Assembly: GCA_958348565.1 (NCBI GenBank)
Contig: CATVZP010000093.1
Location: forward strand, 1-7,812
Origin: an uncultured Collinsella sp.
GTDB lineage: Bacteria > Actinomycetota > Coriobacteriia > Coriobacteriales > Coriobacteriaceae
Direction of reading: 5' to 3'
DNA: 7,812 nt
The notes under the pieces are model-generated. The model saw nothing but the letters and a program-made list of their open reading frames with translations, ran no database searches and was not told where the DNA came from. Position 1 is the first letter of the stretch; each line of letters begins with the position of its first letter. The position numbers and the translations under genes are program-made. Shown here piece after piece: positions 1 through 7,290 of this stretch.

Positions 1-519
1 CTTTTTGACGGCTACGAGGCCATGCGCGACCTGCCCATGGAAGACGTCGAGGTCGAGACCCCCATCACCACCGCAACGTTTAAGCAGCTCGCCGGCAAAA
101 AGCTCGCCATCGTTCCCATCCTGCGTGCAGGCCTTGGCATGGTCGATGGCATCCTCGACTTGGTACCCTCCGCTCGCGTGGGCCACATCGGTATGGAGCG
201 CGACGAGGTTACCCACGAGCCGCATGAGTATTACTGCAAGATGCCCAAGGATATCGATCAGCGCATCTGCCTGGTTGTCGACCCCATGCTCGCCACGGGC
301 GGTTCGGCCGAGATGGCCATCAGCTACCTGCGCGAGCGCGGTGTCAAGGATATCCGCATGCTGTGTATCGTCGCCGCGCCCGAGGGCCTCAAGTCACTGA
401 CCGAAAAGGACCCCGACGTACATATTTATACGTGCGCCATCGACGACCATCTCAACGAGGCCGCCTACATCGTTCCCGGCCTGGGCGACGCCGGAGACCG
501 CATCTACGGCACGCTCTAG
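1..519 (+). CDS. upp: Uracil phosphoribosyltransferase, 5'-truncated by the window edge
   Basis: Cytosolic pyrimidine salvage enzyme joining uracil and PRPP to give UMP and pyrophosphate. The frame is open from base 1, so the true start lies outside the window. 172 residues are visible, and since the family is usually about 208 residues long, some 35 N-terminal residues are missing. Seen directly: a hydrophobic strand followed by the PRPP-binding loop VDPMLATGGS at visible residues 93-102, and the C-terminal uracil-binding signature VPGLGDAGDRIYGT at about 158-171, after which the protein stops with TAG exactly where family members end. The ILRAGLGM segment (about 40-47) also fits the family. 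It is followed by a 280-base gap and a promoter for the next gene, so it is probably a separate transcription unit from the ATP synthase genes. Placement of upp just before the atp operon is also known in Bacillus. Identification is secure; no frameshift is visible. Confidence 0.96.
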   Translation, partial: LFDGYEAMRDLPMEDVEVETPITTATFKQLAGKKLAIVPILRAGLGMVDGILDLVPSARVGHIGMERDEVTHEPHEYYCKMPKDIDQRICLVVDPMLATGGSAEMAISYLRERGVKDIRMLCIVAAPEGLKSLTEKDPDVHIYTCAIDDHLNEAAYIVPGLGDAGDRIYGTL

Positions 520-561
520 TCGTTGGGCCTTGTCGGCTACGGTCACAAATACGAAGAAATG

Positions 562-603
562 GTGCGCGCGGGCGAGCAAAAGTCGTCCACGCGCACTTCT
601 GTT
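562..603 (+). terminator. Possible weak intrinsic terminator of upp
   Basis: GTGCGCG at 562-568 pairs exactly with CGCGCAC at 590-596, leaving a 21-base loop. The right arm is followed by TTCTGTT, a poor U-tract. It lies 43 bases after the upp stop and before the operon promoter, where a terminator is expected. The long loop and interrupted U-tract make it weak or Rho-assisted, and it may be coincidental. Confidence 0.3.
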
Positions 604-608
604 AACGG

Positions 609-639
609 ACGTTTTGCCCTGAGGGGTTCGAAAAAACGT
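609..639 (+). repeat. Imperfect inverted repeat in the upp-atpI gap
   Basis: ACGTTTT at 609-615 is the exact reverse complement of AAAACGT at 633-639. A small CCC/GGG stem (617-619 with 623-625) sits inside. No U-run follows, so it does not look like an intrinsic terminator. It could be a protein-binding site or a weak RNA structure. Function is unknown. Confidence 0.35.
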
Positions 640-693
640 ATTACCGTACCTGCGGCATAAAGAAGGCCTTAAGAAAACGTACAGGTGCGTATT

Positions 694-712
694 AACCGTT
701 TGTTTTACGGTT
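694..712 (+). promoter_or_regulatory. Palindrome overlapping the putative -35 box of the atp operon
   Basis: AACCGT at 694-699 and ACGGTT at 707-712 are exact reverse complements separated by seven T/G-rich bases. The right arm overlaps the first two bases of the proposed -35 hexamer at 711-716. That geometry is typical of an operator where a dimeric regulator could compete with RNA polymerase. No regulator family is recognised from the sequence, and a 6-bp arm can occur by chance. Confidence 0.35.
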
Positions 713-738
713 GTACTTTAGCGATTGGCTCGTACAAT
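711..738 (+). promoter_or_regulatory. Putative sigma70-type promoter of the ATP synthase operon
   Basis: The -35 candidate TTGTAC (711-716) and -10 candidate TACAAT (733-738) are separated by 16 bases, in an AT-richer stretch than the surrounding genes. Transcription would begin near 743-746, giving a leader of about 55 bases before the GTG at 800. No other pair in the 520-799 gap matches as well. The -10 lies inside the open frame that extends upstream of 800, which argues that translation does not start at the TTG at 725. Confidence 0.6.
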
Positions 739-799
739 AGTCACCAATGTTTGGCTGGGACTGTGCTGTGAGGCGTTAAAAAGGAAAGCGAGGGAGCCA

Positions 800-1111
800 G
801 TGTTTCAGATAGCCGATCTGCTCGCTATCGTTGCAGGCGCCATCGCGGGCGCAATTGCCTTCCTTCCCTTTGTCTTTACGCTCAAGCCGGTTCTTGACGA
901 TAAGCAGAATGCGGACATGCTCAAGGGTATGGTGAGTCTGGCGGTCTCGGCAGTCGCCCTGCTCGTCTTTACCTTGGTTGTGTTTGCGTTGTTCGGAGAG
1001 GCATTTCGCATGTTCCTCCTGGGCGAGGCGATCGGCTTCGTGGTCTTTATGGCCGCCTGCACGGTTCGCGTCGCCAAGGCGCTGCGAGATCCTCATGAGG
1101 TCGAAAGGTAA
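800..1111 (+). CDS. Small three-segment membrane protein in the atpI position
   Basis: Predicted 103-residue inner-membrane protein directly before the a-subunit gene. I chose GTG at 800, with GAGG at 790-793 six bases upstream. The alternative TTG at 725 would place the proposed promoter inside the gene and adds a polar, unconvincing N-terminus. Three hydrophobic segments are visible at roughly residues 5-28, 42-65 and 68-89, joined by a charged loop (LDDKQNAD) and ending in a basic/acidic tail. Its position, size and membrane nature fit AtpI, proposed to help c-ring assembly or Mg2+ handling. It has three rather than the usual four segments, and I see no diagnostic AtpI motif, so homology is inferred mainly from context. 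Its stop lies three bases before the atpB start, and the atpB Shine-Dalgarno overlaps its last codons, suggesting coupling. Confidence 0.7.
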   Translation: MFQIADLLAIVAGAIAGAIAFLPFVFTLKPVLDDKQNADMLKGMVSLAVSAVALLVFTLVVFALFGEAFRMFLLGEAIGFVVFMAACTVRVAKALRDPHEVER

Positions 1112-1114
1112 GTC

Positions 1115-1918
1115 GTGGAAATTTTTGAAAAGCTGCCTGATGAGATTAATCATCTGGTCAGCGAGTTCAGCTCCACCCCTGTCGTGGGCGATCTGAGCTG
1201 CGGCATCACGCAGTACTCGTTTTGGCTGATCGTCTCCACGATCGTGCTCCTGATCGTCCTGGCCGTGTTCAAGAAGAAGCAGACCCTGGTTCCCAAGGGC
1301 TTCTTCGTCAACGGTTTCGAGTACATCATCGAGTACGTCGAGAACGATATCGGCAAGGGCGTCGTGGGTGAGAACTGGAAGAAGCACTTCCCGTTCCTGT
1401 GCTCGCTTTTCCTGTTCATCCTGATCAATAACATGATCGGCCTGATCCCGGGAATGAAGCCCGGCACCGGCGCAATCGGCTCCACCGCCGCGCTCGCCAT
1501 CTTCGCCTTCGTGTACTTCATCTACTACGGATGCAAGGCTCACGGCGTGATCGGCTACATCAAGAGCCTCGCCCCGCAGGGCGTGAGCTTCCCGATGAAC
1601 GTGCTTGTGTGGGTCGTCGAGCTTTTCTCGACCTTCCTGCGCCTCATCACGCTCGCCGTCCGTCTGTTCTGCAACATGTTCGCAGGACACGTGGTCATGG
1701 GCTCGTTCGCCATCATGGCGAGCATGTTCATGCAGCCGCTGCTTCAGCAGGTTTCCGCGGCCCACGCCGTCGGCGCCCTGCCTTCGCTAGCCTGGCTTGC
1801 CATCCTCATCCTGATCTATGCGATCGAGCTTGTGGTCGGCGCCATCCAGGCTTACGTCTTCACGGTCCTTACCGCCGTGTATGTCTCCGAGGCAGAGGAG
1901 GTCGCGGAGGAGGAGTAA
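1115..1918 (+). CDS. atpB: F1Fo ATP synthase subunit a
   Basis: Integral membrane subunit that provides the two proton half-channels beside the c ring. 267 residues, normal for the family. GTG start with AAAGG (1104-1108) six bases upstream, inside the end of the preceding gene. Hydrophobic segments lie at about 32-52, 92-112 and 122-139, then a long C-terminal membrane region from about 161 to 257. The essential channel arginine is R183 in LAVRLFCNMFAGH; the residue three after it is Cys186 where Gly is usual. H192 and E238 occupy the positions of E. coli Glu219 and His245, a His/Glu exchange common outside E. coli. Q245 matches the conserved Gln252. The protein ends in an acidic tail. It is followed by a 124-base leader rather than an immediate atpE. 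Identity is secure. Confidence 0.96.
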   Translation: MEIFEKLPDEINHLVSEFSSTPVVGDLSCGITQYSFWLIVSTIVLLIVLAVFKKKQTLVPKGFFVNGFEYIIEYVENDIGKGVVGENWKKHFPFLCSLFLFILINNMIGLIPGMKPGTGAIGSTAALAIFAFVYFIYYGCKAHGVIGYIKSLAPQGVSFPMNVLVWVVELFSTFLRLITLAVRLFCNMFAGHVVMGSFAIMASMFMQPLLQQVSAAHAVGALPSLAWLAILILIYAIELVVGAIQAYVFTVLTAVYVSEAEEVAEEE

Positions 1919-1930
1919 TCTTCCGTTCGC

Positions 1931-1946
1931 GCCTTAAAGGTAAGGC
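1931..1946 (+). promoter_or_regulatory. Short hairpin just after atpB
   Basis: GCCTTA (1931-1936) pairs exactly with TAAGGC (1941-1946) around the tetraloop AAGG, 12 bases after the atpB stop. It is not followed by a T-run, so it does not look like a terminator. A role in mRNA processing or in protecting the 3' end of atpB is possible but not shown. Confidence 0.35.
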
Positions 1947-2006
1947 AATTCGTTAAACCGCCGGTGCCCGTACCCATGGAGCTCGGCAGTTATAAAAAGG
2001 TTATCC

Positions 2007-2038
2007 TGCGTGAAATAAGACACGCACGACAAAGGAGG
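2007..2038 (+). promoter_or_regulatory. Hairpin and strong Shine-Dalgarno in the atpE leader
   Basis: TGCGTG (2007-2012) pairs exactly with CACGCA (2021-2026) around an A-rich 8-base loop. Four bases later comes AAAGGAGG (2031-2038), the longest anti-16S match among the start sites here except atpA, four bases from the GTG at 2043. An in-frame TAA at 2016-2018 excludes a longer atpE. The strong site suits a subunit needed in about ten copies per enzyme. That the hairpin modulates this is inference. Confidence 0.55.
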
Positions 2039-2042
2039 AATC

Positions 2043-2237
2043 GTGGGAGTTATCGGTTACGGTCTCGGTGTTATCGGCGCTGGTCTTGCTATCGGCCTGT
2101 CTGCTCTGGGTGCTACGGGCGCTATGGCCCGTCAGCCTGAGGTCCAGGGCCGCGTGTTCACCGTCTTCATCATGGGCTCCGCCTTCGGCGAGGCTCTGGC
2201 TCTGATCGGCTTCGTTGTCGCGCTGATCGTTAAATAG
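2043..2237 (+). CDS. atpE: F1Fo ATP synthase subunit c, short proton-type proteolipid
   Basis: Membrane hairpin that oligomerises into the rotating c ring. GTG start fixed by the strong Shine-Dalgarno and by the in-frame stop at 2016-2018. Only 64 residues, versus about 70-90 in most bacteria. Helix 1 (about 2-27) is glycine-rich with repeated Gly/Ala spacing. The polar loop carries the hallmark RQP (R30-P32) that contacts gamma/epsilon. Helix 2 holds the ion-binding carboxylate E50 in FGEALAL, 20 residues after the loop Arg as in other c subunits. Residues corresponding to the Ilyobacter/Propionigenium Na+ ligands Gln32, Ser66 and Thr67 are I17, A51 and L52, so H+ is the expected coupling ion. 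The shortening is mostly at the N-terminus (about 11 residues shorter than E. coli) plus a short C-terminal tail. Confidence 0.95.
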   Translation: MGVIGYGLGVIGAGLAIGLSALGATGAMARQPEVQGRVFTVFIMGSAFGEALALIGFVVALIVK

Positions 2238-2252
2238 CACGGAGCGTCAAGT

Positions 2253-2855
2253 ATGAATCTTTCATCCCAGAAGAGCGCGATCGCACTCTCCGCGTCCGCG
2301 GCCGCGCTGCTCATGCCGGTTTCCGCGTTCGCCGAGGACGGCGCTGCCGGTGCGGACATCCTCATCCCTAAGATGGCGGAGTTCATCCCGGCGCTTATCG
2401 CCTTCCTGATCATCTGGATCGTGCTGGCCAAGGTTGCCCTGCCGGGCATCATGAAAACCATGGAGGAGCGCGGCAAGAAGATCGAGGAGAGCCTCGATGA
2501 GGCCGAGAAGACCAAGCAGGAGGCCATCGCCAAGCGCGCTGAGTCCGACTCGATCGTCACCGACGCCCGTCGTCAGGCTGCCGACATCGTTCTCGAGGCC
2601 CGTAAGGACGCCGAGTCCGAGCGTGCCCGTATCATCGAGGCTGCCCACAAGGAGGCCGAGGAGATCATCGCCAAGGCCCATACGACCGTCGAGGACGAGC
2701 GCAAGTCCATCTACGCCGGTGTCGCGAGCTCCATCGCCGACCTGTCCGTTGCCGTCGCCACCAAGATCGTGGGCGAGGCACTCGAGGACGAGTCCGAGCA
2801 GAAGAAGCTCATCGAGCGCTACATCCAGGAAGCAGGTAGCCTGAATGCCGACTAG
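2253..2855 (+). CDS. atpF: F1Fo ATP synthase subunit b with an apparent N-terminal signal peptide
   Basis: Peripheral-stalk subunit linking the a subunit to delta and alpha3beta3. 200 residues; E. coli b has 156. ATG start with GGAG (2241-2244) eight bases upstream, 15 bases after atpE. The first 27 residues look like a cleavable signal peptide: a short N-region with K7, a hydrophobic core (about 9-22) and SAFA before ED, fitting cleavage after A27. A second hydrophobic segment at about 43-64 is the membrane anchor. From about 66 to 155 there is a long, highly charged Glu/Lys/Arg/Ala-rich helix typical of the b dimer coiled coil. The C-terminal segment, with a conserved-looking VATKIVGEAL around 168-177, would contact delta. 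Its last 11 bases overlap atpH in another frame. Only one b gene is seen, so a homodimeric stalk is expected. Confidence 0.94.
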   Translation: MNLSSQKSAIALSASAAALLMPVSAFAEDGAAGADILIPKMAEFIPALIAFLIIWIVLAKVALPGIMKTMEERGKKIEESLDEAEKTKQEAIAKRAESDSIVTDARRQAADIVLEARKDAESERARIIEAAHKEAEEIIAKAHTTVEDERKSIYAGVASSIADLSVAVATKIVGEALEDESEQKKLIERYIQEAGSLNAD

Positions 2856-3321
2856 CCGCTATCAGGACAAGGTGCTCGAGACCTACGCGCGCTCCCTTCT
2901 GGAAGCCGCCAAGGCCGAGAACCATGTGTTCGAGGACCTCGAGATGATCGAGCGTCTGGCTAGCGCCAGCCCCGAGATCATCGCCGTGCTCGACACCATG
3001 TCCAAGCGCGACCAGCTCGACCTTCTTCCCAAGGTGGCAGCTGCCTTTAAGTATGTTGCCGAGGAAGACGAGGATGTAGTGGGCGTGACCGTCACCACGG
3101 CGATCCCGCTCGACGACGAGCTGCGTCAAACCATCACTAAGAAATGCGAGCAGGACTTCGGCCGCAAGGTATTCCTTATCGAGCTGGTCGACCCGTCTAT
3201 CGTGGGCGGCCTGGTGCTCGAGGCCCGCGGCGAGCGTCGTGACATTTCCGTCAAGACGCAGCTGCGCATCGCGCAGGAGACCCTCGCAAACTCTGCTAAT
3301 TCGTACGGAGGTGAAGCCTAA
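2845..3321 (+). CDS. atpH: F1Fo ATP synthase subunit delta, shortened form
   Basis: Cytoplasmic stator cap that binds the top of alpha3beta3 and the b dimer. 158 residues, about 20 fewer than the usual 175-180. The N-terminal part (YARSLLEAAKAE at 14-25) matches the helical-bundle domain. The C-terminal part has the family signature around 112-133: a basic segment, VDPSIVGGLVLEARGE and then ISVKTQL. By eye against E. coli delta, the missing residues fall in the middle (about residues 50-75), where the last helices of the N-terminal bundle normally lie. Its ATG lies inside the end of atpF (11-base overlap, different frame), and its stop TAA shares an A with the atpA ATG, so coupled translation on both sides is likely. 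No frame break is visible, so the short form appears genuine. Confidence 0.92.
   Translation: MPTSRYQDKVLETYARSLLEAAKAENHVFEDLEMIERLASASPEIIAVLDTMSKRDQLDLLPKVAAAFKYVAEEDEDVVGVTVTTAIPLDDELRQTITKKCEQDFGRKVFLIELVDPSIVGGLVLEARGERRDISVKTQLRIAQETLANSANSYGGEA
3307..3314 (+). promoter_or_regulatory. Perfect Shine-Dalgarno for atpA
   Basis: GGAGGTGA ends six bases before the ATG at 3321 and lies within the last codons of atpH. It is an eight-base match to the 16S 3' end. Together with the TAATG overlap it fixes the atpA start and points to efficient re-initiation. Confidence 0.8.
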
Positions 3322-4919
3322 TGTCCGAAACCCTCAATGCCCAGGATATCGCCAAGAAACTGCAGGAGCAGCTCACGAGCCTCTCCGCGACGGTCGATAC
3401 GCATGAGGTTTCAACGGTCGACGAGGTAGGCGACGGCATCGCGCGCGTCTCCGGCCTCAAGAGCGCCATGGCAGGCGAGCTTCTGGAGTTCAAGAGCTCC
3501 GATACCGGTGAGACCGTCTTCGGCCTTGCCCAGAACCTTGACCGTGACGAGGTCGGCGCCGTTCTGTTCGGTGCCGTCGACTCCATCAAGGAAGGCGACG
3601 AGTGCCGCACCACTGGCCGCATTATGGATATCCCCGTGAGCCGCGCCATGCTCGGCCGCGTCGTCAATCCGCTCGGCCAGCCTATCGACGGCCTGGGTGA
3701 CATCGTCGCCACGCATCGTCGCCCCATCGAGTTCAAGGCCCCCGGTGTCATCGACCGTACCCCGGTGTGCGAGCCGGTTCAGACCGGCCTGCTGGCTATC
3801 GACTCTATGGTGCCCATCGGCCGTGGTCAGCGTGAGCTCATCATCGGCGACCGTAAGACCGGTAAGACCGCCATCGCCATCGACGCTATCCTCAATCAGC
3901 GCGGCAAGGGCATGGTCTGCATCTATGTCGCCATCGGCCAGAAGGCCTCCACGGTTGCCAACATCCGCGAGACCCTCGCTCAGCACGGTGCGCTCGACTA
4001 CACCATCATCGTTTCGGCCACCGCTGCCGATTCCGCCCCTATGCAGTACATCGCGCCTATGGCCGGTGCCGCTATCGGCGAGTTCTTTATGTACAACGGC
4101 GAGGACGGTAAGCCCGCCAGCGAGACCAACCCCGGCGGTCACGTGCTCGTCATCTACGACGACCTGTCCAAGCAGGCCGTGGCCTACCGTCAGATGTCGC
4201 TGACGCTGCATCGTCCGCCCGGACGCGAGGCCTATCCTGGCGACATCTTCTACCTGCACTCTCGTCTGCTCGAGCGTGCCGTCAAGATGTCCAAGAAGAA
4301 CGGCTACGGCTCCATGACGGCACTGCCGATCATCGAGACCCAGGACGGCGACGTCTCGGCCTACATTCCGACCAACGTCATTTCCATTACCGATGGTCAG
4401 ATCTACCTGCAGTCCGAGCTCTTCTTCCAGGGTCAGCGCCCGGCAGTTGACGTCGGTATCTCCGTGTCCCGCGTCGGTGGCGATGCACAGACCAAGGCTA
4501 TGAAGCAGGTCGCCGGCAACCTCCGTCTGGACCTCGCTTCCTATCAGGAGCTCGCTGGCTTTACCCAGTTTGGCTCCGACCTCGACGAGGCTACTCAGAA
4601 GCAGCTGACCCATGGTGCCCGCATGACCGAGCTCCTGAAGCAGCCGCGCTACCAGCCGTTTGAGGTTGGCGAGCAGATCGTTACGCTGTTCGCTGGCAAC
4701 GAGGGCTTCCTGGATGACCTGGAGATCGCCGACGTGCTGCCTTTCCGTGCCGAGCTCATCGAGTACATGGACAACGGCTTTGGCTCGCTGCTCGACAAGG
4801 TTCGCGCCAAGAAGATTGACGACGACACCAAGGCCGAGCTCTTGCGTGTCATCGGTGACTTCAAGCAGCAGTTCATGGCCAAGCACCATGCCGACACGAC
4901 TGGATCAGAGGAGAACTAA
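3321..4919 (+). CDS. atpA: F1Fo ATP synthase subunit alpha
   Basis: Non-catalytic nucleotide-binding subunit of the alpha3beta3 hexamer; it supplies the arginine finger to beta sites. 532 residues, slightly longer than typical (about 505-515). Start fixed by a perfect Shine-Dalgarno. In order: N-terminal helix reaching the stator (1-25), beta-barrel (about 30-100), nucleotide-binding domain with P-loop GDRKTGKT at 176-183 (Lys179 where many alphas have Gln), Walker B region VIYDD at 277-281, the PPGREAYPGD segment at 299-308, the Arg finger R384 in SVSRVGGDAQ, and a helical C-terminal domain ending in a polar tail. Between the helix ending at about 259 and Walker B there are roughly ten extra residues (about 262-274, rich in Gly, Pro, Ser) compared with E. 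coli alpha. Five bases separate its stop from atpG. Confidence 0.98.
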   Translation: MSETLNAQDIAKKLQEQLTSLSATVDTHEVSTVDEVGDGIARVSGLKSAMAGELLEFKSSDTGETVFGLAQNLDRDEVGAVLFGAVDSIKEGDECRTTGRIMDIPVSRAMLGRVVNPLGQPIDGLGDIVATHRRPIEFKAPGVIDRTPVCEPVQTGLLAIDSMVPIGRGQRELIIGDRKTGKTAIAIDAILNQRGKGMVCIYVAIGQKASTVANIRETLAQHGALDYTIIVSATAADSAPMQYIAPMAGAAIGEFFMYNGEDGKPASETNPGGHVLVIYDDLSKQAVAYRQMSLTLHRPPGREAYPGDIFYLHSRLLERAVKMSKKNGYGSMTALPIIETQDGDVSAYIPTNVISITDGQIYLQSELFFQGQRPAVDVGISVSRVGGDAQTKAMKQVAGNLRLDLASYQELAGFTQFGSDLDEATQKQLTHGARMTELLKQPRYQPFEVGEQIVTLFAGNEGFLDDLEIADVLPFRAELIEYMDNGFGSLLDKVRAKKIDDDTKAELLRVIGDFKQQFMAKHHADTTGSEEN

Positions 4920-4924
4920 GCCCT

Positions 4925-5832
4925 ATGGCCAACCTTCGCGACATTAAGAAGCGAATCTCCTCGGTTACCACGACCAAGCAGATCACGCGCACGATGGAAA
5001 TGGTCTCTACGGCCAAGATTCGTCGTGCCCTCGATCGCTCCAAGCAGGCCGAACCCTATAAGGAGGCGCTGACCGACGTCATGTTGACGGTCGCCGGCGA
5101 CGCCTCCTGTTCGGGCACCGATCCCATGCTGCAGAAGCATGAGAGCGTCAAGCATGGCCTGATTGTCGTTATTGCCTCGGACCGCGGCCTTGCCGGCGGT
5201 TTCAATACGACGGTGGAGCGCACGGCCGAAAAGCTCGCCGCTTCTTGGGCGAACGACGGCATCGAGTGCGAGATCATCGCGTGCGGGCGTAAGCCGGCCA
5301 CGTATTTCCGTGACCGCGCAAACGTCACCATGCACTTTGAGGGCAACTCCTCCGAGCCCGATTTTAATCAGGCCCGCATGATCTCCTCTCATATCTGCGA
5401 TGCGTATCGTTCCGGTGAGCTTGACCGTGTCGAGCTTGTCTACCACCACGCCAAGAACCGCGTGGATCAGGAGCTTCGCGTCGAGCATTTGTTGCCGCTC
5501 GACCCCGAGATGATCGCTATGGCCCACGGTCCGCGTAAGAACGAGACCGACGCCCCTAAGCGCATCTCGTCCACGTTCGAGTTCGTGCCCTCTCCCGAGC
5601 ATGTTCTCGGCAAGCTTGTACCGTCTTATATCCTGACGGTCATCTACCAGGCCCTGATCGATTCGGCGGCCGCCGAGCAGGGTGCGCGCCGCAAGGCCAT
5701 GCACTCCGCGACGGAAAACGCCACCGCGATCATCTCGACCCTTACCCGCACGTATAGTCGCGTGCGCCAGGCTTCGATCACGACCGAGATCAACGAGATC
5801 GTCGGCGGAGCCTCAGCATTGGAGGAACAGTA

Positions 5833-5833
<1 letters not shown>
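4925..5833 (+). CDS. atpG: F1Fo ATP synthase subunit gamma
   Basis: Central rotor shaft whose N- and C-terminal helices form a coiled coil inside alpha3beta3, coupling c-ring rotation to catalysis. 302 residues, normal (E. coli 287). ATG with GAGGAG (4908-4913) 11 bases upstream, a longer gap than for the neighbours. N-terminal helix KKRISSVTTTKQITRTMEMV (8-27) is canonical, the Rossmann-like core carries SDRGLAGGFN (85-94), and the C-terminal helix ends with QASITTEINEIVGGASAL (282-299), all family signatures. Four cysteines are present (62, 115, 120, 158). I do not see the paired-cysteine regulatory loop of chloroplast gamma: 115 and 120 are near one another but in the globular core, not at the plant site. 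Its TAA stop overlaps the atpD ATG by one base. Confidence 0.97.
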
Positions 5834-7287
<1,454 letters not shown>

Positions 7288-7290
7288 GTT

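Noticed and set aside
616..640. GGGGTTCGAA resembling a tRNA T-arm, possible tRNA remnant or attachment site
   Set aside because: The 3' side (AAAAAAC) does not pair with the G-run, and no acceptor, D-arm or anticodon arm can be found around it.
559..660. Small gene from ATG at 559 (33 residues)
   Set aside because: No convincing Shine-Dalgarno, overlaps the inverted repeats, and no recognisable sequence.
725..799. TTG at 725 as the start of the atpI-like gene
   Set aside because: It would put the TACAAT -10 element inside the gene, has no Shine-Dalgarno, and adds 25 residues that look non-membrane and unlike the rest; GTG at 800 is better supported.
776..1765. A 329-codon open frame on the minus strand opposite the atpI-like gene and atpB
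   Set aside because: Its translation is extremely rich in His, Asp and Glu with no membrane or enzyme motif, as expected for the complement of hydrophobic-protein codons.
1985..2000. TATAAA as a -10 box for an internal atpE promoter
   Set aside because: No -35-like hexamer lies 16-18 bases upstream (the sequence there is CCGTAC-like) and there is no extended -10.
2043..2237. Na+-coupled ATP synthase, as in some anaerobes
   Set aside because: The Na+ ligand positions of the c subunit are Ile, Ala and Leu rather than Gln, Ser and Thr.
3411..4889. A 492-codon open frame on the minus strand opposite atpA
   Set aside because: Same codon-bias shadow effect. The + strand frame is unmistakably alpha, and no promoter or Shine-Dalgarno supports the antisense frame.
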